Below are positions 26,098-35,475 of a stretch of 64,000 bases of DNA, piece by piece. Numbering within the stretch: position 1 is the stretch's first letter; each line of letters begins with the position of its first letter. The notes beneath the pieces are model-generated. The model was not told the origin of the DNA and did no database searches. It was given only the letters and a program-made list of their open reading frames with translations. Origin of the DNA: Rhodohalobacter mucosus (GTDB lineage: Bacteria; Bacteroidota; Rhodothermia; Balneolales; Balneolaceae); NCBI RefSeq assembly GCF_003150675.1, contig NZ_QGGB01000003.1:186001-250000 (forward strand). Reading direction: 5' to 3'. Position numbers and translations under genes: made by a program.

Positions 26098-27137
26098 TGA
26101 AGATTGCAGATTTTGAAATTTCAGGAAAAAGCAGAACATTTATTATAGCTGAGCTTTCAGCGAATCACAATGGTGATAAGCAGATTGCAATTGATACTAT
26201 CCGTGCGGCAAAAAAAGCTGGGGCGGATGCCATAAAGCTTCAAACCTATACTCCGGATACTATTACGATTGATTGCGATAACGAATACTTCCAGATACAA
26301 GAAGGGCTTTGGGAAGGTAAAACACTATACGAGCTTTACGGTGAAGCTTATACTCCTTGGGAATGGCATGAAGAATTATTCCAAGTGGCTAAAGAAGAGG
26401 GTTTAATATGTTTTTCTTCACCTTTCGATAAATCAGCCGTTGATTTTCTTGAAGAGCTAAATACGCCGGCGTATAAGATTGCTTCTTTTGAAATACAGGA
26501 TATTCCGTTAATAGAATATGCTGCATCAAAGGGAAAACCTATCATTATGAGTACCGGAATTGCCAAAAAAGATGATATTAAACTTGCAATAGATAGCTGC
26601 CGGAATGTTGGTAACGAAGAAATTATTCTGCTAAAATGTACCTCTTCGTATCCGGCACCGATTGAATTGGCTAATCTGAAAACTATGGTCGATATGAAAG
26701 AACGATTTAGTGTTGAAGTGGGGCTTTCTGATCACACGCTTGGAAATACCGTTCCCATTGTGGCAACCAGTCTAGGAGCAAGAATCATCGAGAAACATTT
26801 TATTTTGGATAAATCAATTGGTGGTCCAGATGCGGACTTCTCCTTAGATCTGAAAGAATTTAGTTCCATGGTAAAAGCAGTAAGGGAAGTGGAAAAGGCA
26901 TTAGGAGAAGTTACCTATGTACTTTCTGAAAAAGTTGAAAATAATAAAAAATTTGCTCGGTCCCTTTTTGCTGTTAAAGATATAAAGAAAGGAGAAGTGA
27001 TTACTGAGGAAAATGTTAGATCGATTAGACCAGGGTATGGAATGCATCCTAAGCATTATGATGGAATAAAAGGTAAAAGAGTCGCAACAGATATTGTAAA
27101 GGGAGAGCCCATTAGCCAAATGCACCTTAATCAATGA
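26097..27137 (+). CDS. pseI: Pseudaminic acid synthase
   Basis: PseI condenses 2,4-diacylamino-2,4,6-trideoxy-L-altrose with phosphoenolpyruvate. The 346-residue NeuB-family protein starts with FIIAELSANHNGDKQIAIDT, has AIKLQTYTPDTIT, CTSSYPAPIEL, VGLSDHTLG and the C-terminal SAF (antifreeze-like) domain at about 285-346 (RSLFAVKDIKKGEVI, RPGYGMHP). The TIDCDNEYF segment and overall length favour PseI over NeuB or LegI. ATG overlaps the formyltransferase stop (TAATG). Confidence 0.93.
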   Translation: MKIADFEISGKSRTFIIAELSANHNGDKQIAIDTIRAAKKAGADAIKLQTYTPDTITIDCDNEYFQIQEGLWEGKTLYELYGEAYTPWEWHEELFQVAKEEGLICFSSPFDKSAVDFLEELNTPAYKIASFEIQDIPLIEYAASKGKPIIMSTGIAKKDDIKLAIDSCRNVGNEEIILLKCTSSYPAPIELANLKTMVDMKERFSVEVGLSDHTLGNTVPIVATSLGARIIEKHFILDKSIGGPDADFSLDLKEFSSMVKAVREVEKALGEVTYVLSEKVENNKKFARSLFAVKDIKKGEVITEENVRSIRPGYGMHPKHYDGIKGKRVATDIVKGEPISQMHLNQ

Positions 27138-28576
27138 TAAAGATTTTCAATGCATTACTAAAAAATGGAATAGTACCATTTGTAGGGGTTAAGTATGCTA
27201 GTTTGGGGCTAAGTTTTATAGCGACTCTACTAATAGCTTCAAAATTGGCGCCTTTTTATTTTGGCATATGGGGTTTTATTCTGTTGATACAGCAGTATTT
27301 AACCTATTCTAATTTTGGCGTTAATTATTCATTGAATGCGATATTATCTACCAATTTTGAAAAGGAAGATGAATATAAAAGAAAGTTATTCCACAATACG
27401 CTGTTTCTAACACTATTCATTTCTTTATTTGTTCTTCTATTGTGGATAGGGTACTATTTTTGGCCAACAGATATTTTTGGGAAATATAACTTCAAAGAAT
27501 ATTCATTATACCTATTAATATTTATTTCTTTTGAAAATCTTAATCAGATATTTATAAATGTCTATAGGATATATAATAAACTTTTACTGGTTGGTTTAGC
27601 CCAACTATTTGTAGCACTTTCCAAATTAATACCGGTCTTATTATTAGATGGAGAAGCTTTAATTTATGGTTTGTTGGTTTTTCAAATCATCTTTTCTTCT
27701 CTCTCATTAGTTGTTTTTTGCTGGAATTCTCCACTTAAACTTGGTCTTAGTTTTAATTTAAACACATCAAGTCTTCTGTTAAAGCGTGGCGTTAGCTTGT
27801 TATTCTATAACATTAGCTTTTATTTTATTTTAATGACCACTAAAAGCTTAATTAGTGCTCTTTATTCAGTAGAAATGTATGGGGAGTTTTCTTTCAGTCT
27901 GAAACTGGCCTCTATAGCACATCTAGGAATGAACACTATTTCATTCCTGTTTTTCCCGAAATTTTTAAATCGATTAAAAAAAGATAGGGCTACTTCTGAA
28001 ATCCTAAATAACTTGGACAATATTAAAAATGTTTACTCAACGCTCTACTTTATTATTACTTTACTGTTGGTTGCTTTAGTTCCTTTAATAGATCTAATGT
28101 TTCCAGATTATAAAGAAATAAAGCGCTTAATGATTGTAATTTTATTACTGAATTTAGGACTTAGCATTAAGGCGGGGCATAATTCATTATTAATATCCTG
28201 GGGAAAAGAAATTGCTATTACAGTTATTGGTTTTGTTATTATTGTGTTAAATATGGGCTTGATTTTCATTATTTATTACTTTGTAAAAGATATTTACATA
28301 GTATTGCTCTCTACTGTCGTTTCAGGTTTTCTGTATAGTTATTTGGTAATAATTTGGGGAGAGCGGGTTTTAGGAGAGAAAAGAGGGATAATGAATTCAA
28401 AAATATTTGTAAAATACGGACTTCCACTAATAGTAACCTTATCGATCGCTTATTTGCACAGTGCATTTTATGTTGTTCCGCTATTTATTTATCTAATATT
28501 AAATAGAAGAAATGTGATGACAGTTTGCAAAAAATGTTTGTCTTTGTTAAAAAATAAAGAAGCTTTGTCACTATAA
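27134..28576 (+). CDS. Wzx-type oligosaccharide flippase
   Basis: The 480-residue, highly hydrophobic protein has about 12-14 predicted membrane helices, beginning with GVKYASLGLSFIATLLIASK and spaced as in the polysaccharide biosynthesis protein/MATE-like flippases. Wzx moves undecaprenyl-linked repeat units from the inner to the outer face of the cytoplasmic membrane. The product is very Phe/Ile/Leu/Asn-rich in line with the low-GC DNA. It overlaps pseI by 4 bp and the next gene starts 5 bp later. Confidence 0.85.
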   Translation: MIKIFNALLKNGIVPFVGVKYASLGLSFIATLLIASKLAPFYFGIWGFILLIQQYLTYSNFGVNYSLNAILSTNFEKEDEYKRKLFHNTLFLTLFISLFVLLLWIGYYFWPTDIFGKYNFKEYSLYLLIFISFENLNQIFINVYRIYNKLLLVGLAQLFVALSKLIPVLLLDGEALIYGLLVFQIIFSSLSLVVFCWNSPLKLGLSFNLNTSSLLLKRGVSLLFYNISFYFILMTTKSLISALYSVEMYGEFSFSLKLASIAHLGMNTISFLFFPKFLNRLKKDRATSEILNNLDNIKNVYSTLYFIITLLLVALVPLIDLMFPDYKEIKRLMIVILLLNLGLSIKAGHNSLLISWGKEIAITVIGFVIIVLNMGLIFIIYYFVKDIYIVLLSTVVSGFLYSYLVIIWGERVLGEKRGIMNSKIFVKYGLPLIVTLSIAYLHSAFYVVPLFIYLILNRRNVMTVCKKCLSLLKNKEALSL

Positions 28577-28580
28577 TAAA

Positions 28581-29990
28581 ATGAAATTAGAAGAAGTAGA
28601 GAATGTTTTAGTTAATAGTGGTCTTAATAAAAGCCTGAAATTGGGCAATATAGATTTACAAAAAGTAAGTTATAATATTCTAAAATATCGAGAGGGTGGT
28701 AATGGTATATATATTTCTGGACTTAGATTAACTCTATTTCATATTAAGGAGGCTTTAGAGATTATAATTCAAACTATTTCAGGTAGGTTATATTATATCT
28801 TGGACTCTCTACATAAGTGGAAGTACTTTATCAAAAAAGATGTGTGCTTAATTAAAGCAGGCTCAATTGTGGATAGATTTAAGGATAAAAGCAATAAGAT
28901 ATTTAATTCTATCAGTTTTATTGAATTAAGTTTTTTAACCAAATCAAATTTTTTAAAGTCATTTAAACTGTTTTTTAATAATGATATTAATTACATACCA
29001 GTTTATCACCTAACCATAAGTGGTATATTAAGTTTATATAAATATTTTGTGGAATACCGAAAGCCGTTTTTTAATGGATTAGATGGGTTAAATAGTTATC
29101 AAAAATATTCAATAGAACTGTATTTAATTAAAATGTTATTGTATCGATCGTGGGCTGATTCTTATGCGCAAGTAATTGTCAGAAGATTTCAAGCAAAGGT
29201 TTATATATTTGACGTAGATCAAGATAGAAAATTTCAAATGTTAGCGGATGCATTAAATAAACTGGGACAACAAACTGTATTACTTCAACATGGTATTTTA
29301 ACTAACCCATATTTGTATATACCTACCTGTAGATATATGTTATGTTGCAGTGAAAGAGAAAAAAAAGCATTGATTAAATCAGGTATTGAGCCGTTCAGAT
29401 TAAAAGTAATTGGCAGTCCTGTACAAACCATAATCCCTGAGAAATTTAAATTGGTACCTTCTACTTTTAAAAACAAGTTCTTAATCATAGCAAGTGGTCG
29501 AATATCCACTCAGAAAACCTCTTATTATATTGAGACAATAAATTCAGTCAACTATAAAGAATATAAAACAGTAGTCAGGCTACATCCCCGCAGTTCAAAT
29601 GAGATTGACCAATTATGGAAGAAGAGCTTTAATGATTATGCTTTTGATAATTATTCAGATATTTTTGAGCAAATTCAACATTCCGAAATTATTATTACTT
29701 GTTCATTAGATGCATTAATAAAGTGTCTATACCTTAGAAAACCCACCATTTGTGTACTAACTAAAGAAGAGTATGGATCGGATAAACTAAGTTTTTTGAA
29801 AGATATTTCGGGATTACCTATTTCATATGATTCAAAGTCACATCAAGAAAATTTAAATAAAATTATGGATCCAGATTGCCGTTCAGGAATTGCAAAAAAA
29901 GAATTATTGTACAATTTTGGGGAAAATGATATTCAAAAGGTGTCAAAAAATATTACCTCTGCTTTAATGAATATTTTTGAGTCTAGATGA
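28581..29990 (+). CDS. Probable GT-B glycosyltransferase, pseudaminyltransferase candidate
   Basis: No family is clearly recognised. The 469-residue soluble protein has a Lys/Ile/Asn-rich N-terminal half, then VLLQHGILTNPYLYIPT (about 233), a short Rossmann-like stretch FLIIASGRISTQKTS, VVRLHPRSSNEID (about 332) and IIITCSLDALIKCLYLRKPT (about 370). QHG and (R/K)xHP motifs at these relative positions recur in bacterial sialyltransferase, Kdo-transferase and CDP-glycerol transferase-like GT-B proteins. With CMP-Pse made by the same operon, a CMP-Pse-dependent transferase is a reasonable guess. It could also be an unrelated capsule-synthesis protein. Confidence 0.55.
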   Translation: MKLEEVENVLVNSGLNKSLKLGNIDLQKVSYNILKYREGGNGIYISGLRLTLFHIKEALEIIIQTISGRLYYILDSLHKWKYFIKKDVCLIKAGSIVDRFKDKSNKIFNSISFIELSFLTKSNFLKSFKLFFNNDINYIPVYHLTISGILSLYKYFVEYRKPFFNGLDGLNSYQKYSIELYLIKMLLYRSWADSYAQVIVRRFQAKVYIFDVDQDRKFQMLADALNKLGQQTVLLQHGILTNPYLYIPTCRYMLCCSEREKKALIKSGIEPFRLKVIGSPVQTIIPEKFKLVPSTFKNKFLIIASGRISTQKTSYYIETINSVNYKEYKTVVRLHPRSSNEIDQLWKKSFNDYAFDNYSDIFEQIQHSEIIITCSLDALIKCLYLRKPTICVLTKEEYGSDKLSFLKDISGLPISYDSKSHQENLNKIMDPDCRSGIAKKELLYNFGENDIQKVSKNITSALMNIFESR

Positions 29991-31357
29991 CAGCTATTGG
30001 ATACATAATATTGCCGCTCGTTTTTATTTCAGTTTATTTTATTATAGAAAAAGGAATAAAATTAAACTTAGCCAAATTCTTGGGTTATTCTTTTGTTCTA
30101 TCGTTAACAGTTCAGCTTTTCTTTAATAAAATTATCCCTTCTCTTACAGTAATTGCCGGTACTACAGTGCTGCTTATGCTTATCATAATCTGTGCTATGA
30201 AATTAATGATGAATCCTTCAATATTATCACGGAACAAATATCTTATATATATTATAGCATTCTTTATTCTTATCAGCTTTTATTTTCTGTTCTCTTCACT
30301 GGCATCTCCTGCTTCTCTCTTTAGCTATATTTACGAATTTCGAGTACTGTTTATAGTTTATCTATATACAGCTATAATTTTTGCATTTTCTAAAAGAGAA
30401 ATTCTAAACGATGCTTTTTTATTTAAAGTTTTAGTATGGATGTTTGTTTTCCAGGTAGGTATAGGTGTATTGCAATATTCAAGTTTAGATATATCTAACT
30501 TATTTAAATTTAATCAGTGGGTACATAATGGAGAGATACAAGGAAGGATAGAGGATCAGGCTAACGTAAAAGTGTTAATAGGCACATTTGGTCACATGCA
30601 TTCTTATAGTGCTTATTTAGTAATGATGACTTTATTCTTTGTTGGCTCAATAAAATGCAAGATTATAAAAGGATCATGGAATTATTACTTGTTAATTTGT
30701 ACATCCATTATAATAATATTATTGACTGGTATAAGAACCCCTGTATTAAGTTTAATAGTTGGTATTTTGATGTTCTACTATTTAATAGAGAAAAAAAAAT
30801 TCTTTTTAATACTAATTATTTTAGTCTTAGTTGTTCCATTTGTTGCTGATTTGATTGTATCCTCAATGGGTACTTCTCAATTGTCATCAGCAAATGATTT
30901 TGACAATCCTTTACTTAGAGTTGGATCATTGTTTACATCAATTTCGGGTGGTGCAAGAAGTGAAGATTATGTATTTGTTACACGAGGCAAAGATAAAATA
31001 AATCTAATATTAAATGCATTTATTCAATCTCCATTATTTGGCGCTTCAAAAGGATATTTACTGGGTCATGAATTTGATTCTCCCACAGATTATTATTTAT
31101 TCTTAACAGTAATAGAATTTGGCATCATAGGCTTTTTATTATTATTAGCCCCATTTTTATATGTATTTCAAAAGCTAAAGCAGAATAAGAAAATATTTCC
31201 AATAGTATTTTCTGTATTTACAAGTTTAATAGTTAGTACTTTAGCCCATCATACTATTAATAATATGCCCCATATTATTACATTTGCTACAATCGTAGCT
31301 TTTCTTATTTCTAAATTGAATTTGAAAACTTATCATTTTTATGACAGTTCTCATTAA
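29987..31357 (+). CDS. O-antigen/capsule polymerase (Wzy-like)
   Basis: The 456-residue polytopic membrane protein has about 11-12 helices and a long extracytoplasmic loop after about residue 285 (SSMGTSQLSSANDFDNPLLR, then SGGARSEDY), followed by the motif GASKGYLLGHEFDSPTDYYL, typical of the O-antigen ligase/polymerase (PF04932-like) fold. Wzy joins flipped repeat units in the periplasm under control of Wzz. It overlaps its neighbours by 4 and 17 bp. Confidence 0.82.
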   Translation: MTAIGYIILPLVFISVYFIIEKGIKLNLAKFLGYSFVLSLTVQLFFNKIIPSLTVIAGTTVLLMLIIICAMKLMMNPSILSRNKYLIYIIAFFILISFYFLFSSLASPASLFSYIYEFRVLFIVYLYTAIIFAFSKREILNDAFLFKVLVWMFVFQVGIGVLQYSSLDISNLFKFNQWVHNGEIQGRIEDQANVKVLIGTFGHMHSYSAYLVMMTLFFVGSIKCKIIKGSWNYYLLICTSIIIILLTGIRTPVLSLIVGILMFYYLIEKKKFFLILIILVLVVPFVADLIVSSMGTSQLSSANDFDNPLLRVGSLFTSISGGARSEDYVFVTRGKDKINLILNAFIQSPLFGASKGYLLGHEFDSPTDYYLFLTVIEFGIIGFLLLLAPFLYVFQKLKQNKKIFPIVFSVFTSLIVSTLAHHTINNMPHIITFATIVAFLISKLNLKTYHFYDSSH

Positions 31358-32390
31358 CACTACACCTCCAACTAATTCAGGAGGAGTAGCAAATCATTAC
31401 AAGGGGCTTAAAGAATATTGGACTGAAGAAGTCCACTATAATTATATTGGTGGCCGAAAAAATGTTCCAGGATCAATTATTATATGGTATGATCTGATAA
31501 AATTAATTTGGAAATTGATAGCGATTAAGCCGGACTTAGTTTTACTTAATCCTTCTTTGAGAAAAGGGGCAATCAAAAGAGATGGTCTATTTCTGAGAGT
31601 AAGTAAGATATTTGGTAAGAATACTGTGGTATTTTTTCATGGTTGGAACCAAGAGTTAGCTAAAGAGATTTCAAACTCACCATATAAATTTATTAAACTA
31701 TTTAATAAGGCTGATAAAATTTTGGTTCTGGCTTCAGCGTTTAAAGAACAACTTAAAGACTGGGGTATTACCAAACCTATTTCACTTACAACCACAAAGG
31801 TAGATGATGAGTTAGTTTCACAATTTGTGATTACAGAGAAAAAATATACAAAGACCATTTTATTTTTGGCCCGGATAGAAAAGGCTAAGGGTATATTTAT
31901 TGCATTGGATGCTTTTAAAACAATCAAAGAAGTTGTTACTGATGCAAGAATGATAATTGCAGGAAATGGAAATGCTTTGAATGAAGCGAAAAATTATGTA
32001 AAAAGCTCAAAACTGCGCGATATAAATTTTACAGGTTATTTGAGGGAGGAGGAACTTATCCAAACATATATACAATCTGACTTGTATATATTACCTACTT
32101 ATGGAGAAGGAATGCCTACTTCTGTTTTAGAAGCAATGTCTTTTGGCTTGCCAGTAATTTCTCGGCCGGTTGGTGGAATGGTGGATTTTTTTGAAAATGG
32201 GAAAATGGGGTATTTGGTTAATTCATTCTCTCCGGAAGATTTTGCAAAACGAGTGATAGAAATTTTATTGGAGAAAGAGAAACATCAAGCTACGGGGCGT
32301 TATAATTTTCAGTATGCCAAAGAGCATTTTTATGCTTCGCATGTAGCCCGGGAAATGGAAAAGCATTTTTATGAAGTTGTAACCTTATGA
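31341..32390 (+). CDS. GT4 family glycosyltransferase
   Basis: The 349-residue GT-B enzyme shows an N-terminal acceptor domain (TTPPTNSGGVANHYKGL), LFLARIEKAKGIFIALDAFK, IAGNGNALNEA, and the GT4 donor motif YILPTYGEGMPTSVLEAMSF (EX7E) followed by GLPVISRPVGGMVDFFENG. It transfers a nucleotide-activated sugar to the growing lipid-linked unit at the inner face of the membrane. The donor cannot be read from sequence. It overlaps the polymerase gene by 17 bp and the sulfotransferase by 4 bp. Confidence 0.9.
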   Translation: MTVLINTTPPTNSGGVANHYKGLKEYWTEEVHYNYIGGRKNVPGSIIIWYDLIKLIWKLIAIKPDLVLLNPSLRKGAIKRDGLFLRVSKIFGKNTVVFFHGWNQELAKEISNSPYKFIKLFNKADKILVLASAFKEQLKDWGITKPISLTTTKVDDELVSQFVITEKKYTKTILFLARIEKAKGIFIALDAFKTIKEVVTDARMIIAGNGNALNEAKNYVKSSKLRDINFTGYLREEELIQTYIQSDLYILPTYGEGMPTSVLEAMSFGLPVISRPVGGMVDFFENGKMGYLVNSFSPEDFAKRVIEILLEKEKHQATGRYNFQYAKEHFYASHVAREMEKHFYEVVTL

Positions 32391-33244
32391 GTAAAGAATT
32401 TATCTTCATTGTAGGCCAACATCGCACTGGATCTACCTTGCTTAAAAATATTCTGGATGCCCATTCTGGAATTAATATGGCCTTTGATGAGATGAATTTG
32501 TTTGAACCTTTTCGAAAAAATACACTTGATCGGTTTGTGGAAGAACAGAAGTTAAATGCAAGAGAAGTAGTAGGTTTAATTAAAGGGCAAAAAATTTATG
32601 GTACTTTTTGGAAAGACTTTGAAGAGTCTAGAATTGATTTTGATGATCTAGAAAGATGTCTTCAAAAATCAGAGATTATAAATAGTAAAACTATATTGAA
32701 GGCGATATTAAATCTTCTAAGGAAAAAAAAAGGGAGCATTTATTCAGGTGTTAAATACCCTGTACATGCAAGGAAGGTAGATTTTTTAATCTCTCATTTT
32801 CCAGATGCAAAAATTATTTTCTTAACTCGTAATCCATCTGCAATTATTGCTTCAAAACTGAACGATGAAGCGACACGTCAAAGAAAAAATAAATCTTGGT
32901 TACATCGATTTATTATTCACTATTTTACGATTCTATATTTCGCCATTGAATACATAATTTCTATCAATGCATATGAGAAATTTAAAGATCATGTAAAATT
33001 GATACAGTATGAACATTTAGTTACAGAGCAATCTGTAGCAGTTAGAGCATTATGCAAGTGGCTTGAGGTGGAATTTGATGTAACTATGTTGAATGTTTCT
33101 GGGAAAAAAAGTAGTCATGATATTCAAGAGAAAACCAAAGTCCATGGTTCCAGTCTGGATCGCTATAAAAAAATATTGAATATATGGGACAGGGCTTTGA
33201 TTTGGTTTTTAACTGCTAAACACTTTAAAAAGTTACAAGCTTGA
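32387..33244 (+). CDS. PAPS-dependent sulfotransferase family protein
   Basis: The 285-residue protein has the 5'-phosphosulfate loop FIVGQHRTGSTLLKNILDAH (5-24) and the 3'-phosphate motif IIFLTRNPSAIIASKLND (about 145-162) of the sulfotransferase fold. Bacterial members in polysaccharide loci sulfate sugars. It sits between a GT4 enzyme and a deacetylase-like gene in the same operon, so a cytosolic sulfation of the repeat unit is likely. No APS/PAPS synthesis genes are in the window. Confidence 0.85.
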   Translation: MSKEFIFIVGQHRTGSTLLKNILDAHSGINMAFDEMNLFEPFRKNTLDRFVEEQKLNAREVVGLIKGQKIYGTFWKDFEESRIDFDDLERCLQKSEIINSKTILKAILNLLRKKKGSIYSGVKYPVHARKVDFLISHFPDAKIIFLTRNPSAIIASKLNDEATRQRKNKSWLHRFIIHYFTILYFAIEYIISINAYEKFKDHVKLIQYEHLVTEQSVAVRALCKWLEVEFDVTMLNVSGKKSSHDIQEKTKVHGSSLDRYKKILNIWDRALIWFLTAKHFKKLQA

Positions 33245-33248
33245 CAGC

Positions 33249-34301
33249 ATGAAACTTATACTTACCTTTGATTACGAACTATTCGGGGACGGAACCGGGG
33301 ATGTGTTTGATCAAATGATTGAGCCAACTAAAGCTATTTTGGATGTTTGTGAACAGCAAGATATAAAGACTACTATCTTTTTTGAAGTACTGGAGTATCT
33401 TAAAATCAAAGAAGAGTGGGAAAATGGAAATAAGATGGGCTATAACAAGAATCCTGTTCAGGCTATTGATAATCAGATTCAGCGGGCAGCTGTATTTGGA
33501 CATGATATACAACTACATCTACATCCCCAATGGGTGGGAGCCTCCTGGCAGGAAGATAGCTGGAAATTGAATTTGGAAAACTGGCGGTTGGGTGATTTTA
33601 GCTATCCCGGTTACACGATTGAAAAGTTACTTAAAGAGGGAAAGAATGCAATTGAAAAATTGGTGCAGAAAGTAGTTCCAGATTACCAATGCACCATACT
33701 ACGGGCCGGAGGTTATAATATTATGCCTTCCAGAGAGGTATATGAGGCCATGAAAAACGTTGGTTTGCAGGCGGATAGTTCGGTGTATCCCGGGGGATAT
33801 GAGCATGGGAGTTTATCCCGATACGATTACAGGGAGGTGCCATTGATAAAGGGGATATGGTGGGGAGCTAGAGAAGATTTAAGAAATGAAGGAAACACCA
33901 AAGAGATCATGGAAATTCCAGTATTTGCTTTACCACAACGCCGGATTCATAAATTGTTTAACATAGATAAAATAAAGTTTCTGATATTTGAAAAAGAACA
34001 GAATATAAGTTCGGTATCACGTGAAAAAATACAGAAACGAAGTCTCGGGCAAAAGCTGGAGTTCTTACTTGGAAAAGAAGCCTTTACGTGGGACTTTTGC
34101 TTGTTTAGTACTCATCTTCACAAGGCATTTTTTCGATATATAGAACATAATCTATTACAAGAAAGGAAGATATTTGTAATTATTGGGCACCCCAAAAGTT
34201 ATAAGTCTGATCGTTCACTAAAAGCATTGATTAGCTTAGCCTTAGAAAGAAAGTTTTCATTCATTACGCTGAAGGAGGCTTATGAAAACTTCGTTAGGTA
34301 A
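33249..34301 (+). CDS. Polysaccharide deacetylase-like (NodB/CE4-related) protein
   Basis: The 350-residue protein begins with LILTFDYELFGDG, corresponding to the TFDDG metal/catalytic motif, has TTIFFEVLEY and GHDIQLHLHPQW, corresponding to the HSxxH metal-binding motif, and an LRAGGYNI stretch typical of deacetylase-like proteins in exopolysaccharide loci. CE4 enzymes remove N-acetyl or O-acetyl groups from glycans. No signal peptide is seen, so the substrate may be cytosolic. Its last 20 bp overlap the toroid gene, suggesting tight coupling. The C-terminal 110 residues are not assigned. Confidence 0.75.
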   Translation: MKLILTFDYELFGDGTGDVFDQMIEPTKAILDVCEQQDIKTTIFFEVLEYLKIKEEWENGNKMGYNKNPVQAIDNQIQRAAVFGHDIQLHLHPQWVGASWQEDSWKLNLENWRLGDFSYPGYTIEKLLKEGKNAIEKLVQKVVPDYQCTILRAGGYNIMPSREVYEAMKNVGLQADSSVYPGGYEHGSLSRYDYREVPLIKGIWWGAREDLRNEGNTKEIMEIPVFALPQRRIHKLFNIDKIKFLIFEKEQNISSVSREKIQKRSLGQKLEFLLGKEAFTWDFCLFSTHLHKAFFRYIEHNLLQERKIFVIIGHPKSYKSDRSLKALISLALERKFSFITLKEAYENFVR

Positions 34302-35472
34302 TGCTTTCCAAAAACTGAAAACTTACTGCGAAAACGAAAACTACCAGGGATGGGACCCCTACGACGGGTTAAACTCTAAAATCTTCCAATCTACCCCTTT
34401 TAAGCACTCGTCTTTTGCCCGTTTGGCATGGATTCAGCTTTTTAAACGTAATCCGGTAAACCTTCGCAAGCTGTTTTTGGTGTCCAAAGGCCACAACCCT
34501 AAAGCACTCGGGCTGTTTTTAACCGGCTATTGTAATTTGTATGAATTGGCGCAGGAAGGGAATGAACAGTTTGGCAGTACCGAAGAAATAAGGGAAAAGA
34601 TTCAATACTTGGCAGATTTATTGATAGAACTCCAAACTCCAGGCTATTCCGGAGCCTGCTGGGGCTATAATTTTGACTGGCAGGCTCGGGGCGGGTTATT
34701 CTTCCCGGCTTTTACACCAACCGTAGTAGCCACTACTTATGCCGTAAATGGTTTATTGGATGCAAACCAAATTCTGCAAGATAAAAAGCTGGAAGAAGCG
34801 GCCGTTTCATCGGCAGAGTTTATTTTGCAAGATCTCAATCGAACTCAAAAAAAGGAAGGCTTCTTGTTTTCTTATGCACCTAAGTTTGGCAACAATACGG
34901 TCTATAATGCGTCCCTGTTGGGCAGTCGTTTGCTGGCAAGGATCTATTCGTTGACCAAAAATAAAGAATATGCGGAAGCCGCCCGTCAGTCGGTATTAGC
35001 CTGCTGCAATGCTCAAAATGAGGATGGCTCCTGGTACTACGGAGAGCTGGATATTCAGGATTGGATCGATAGTTTTCACACCGGTTTTAACCTGGATGCC
35101 ATTTACGATTATAAGCAGTATACCGGGGATGAATCTTTTCAGGAAAATTATGAAAAAGGATTTCGGTATTACATTCAACATTTTTTTCTGGATGACGGAA
35201 CTCCAAAATATTATCACGATACAACTTATCCCATAGATATCCACTGTCCGGCACAGTTCATTACTACCTTGTCCAAAACTAATCGTTTTCAACAGCATGA
35301 AACATTGGCTGAAAAGGTTATAAACTGGACCATTCAAAATATGCAGAATGCCAAAGGGTATTTCTACTATCAGAAAAAGAAATCACATACCAATAAAATT
35401 CCCTACATGCGGTGGAGTCAGGCCTGGATGTTTGCGGCAATGTCTTATTATCTAAAGGAAATACAGGATTAA
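34282..35472 (+). CDS. Alpha/alpha-toroid protein of a polysaccharide locus
   Basis: The 396-residue protein is rich in paired helices with W/Y/G-rich turns (CWGYNFDWQARGG, YAVNGLLDANQIL, DGSWYYGELDIQDWIDSFHT, TPKYYHDTTYPIDIHCPAQF), the layout of six-hairpin glycosidase or terpenoid-cyclase-like toroids. Such proteins are common in capsule operons, but their reaction is not established here. It starts at ATG 34282 with a strong GGAGG six bases upstream, inside the deacetylase-like gene (20-bp overlap). No signal peptide is present. It may be a lyase, hydrolase or epimerase acting on the repeat unit. Confidence 0.6.
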   Translation: MKTSLGNAFQKLKTYCENENYQGWDPYDGLNSKIFQSTPFKHSSFARLAWIQLFKRNPVNLRKLFLVSKGHNPKALGLFLTGYCNLYELAQEGNEQFGSTEEIREKIQYLADLLIELQTPGYSGACWGYNFDWQARGGLFFPAFTPTVVATTYAVNGLLDANQILQDKKLEEAAVSSAEFILQDLNRTQKKEGFLFSYAPKFGNNTVYNASLLGSRLLARIYSLTKNKEYAEAARQSVLACCNAQNEDGSWYYGELDIQDWIDSFHTGFNLDAIYDYKQYTGDESFQENYEKGFRYYIQHFFLDDGTPKYYHDTTYPIDIHCPAQFITTLSKTNRFQQHETLAEKVINWTIQNMQNAKGYFYYQKKKSHTNKIPYMRWSQAWMFAAMSYYLKEIQD

Positions 35473-35475
35473 GTC

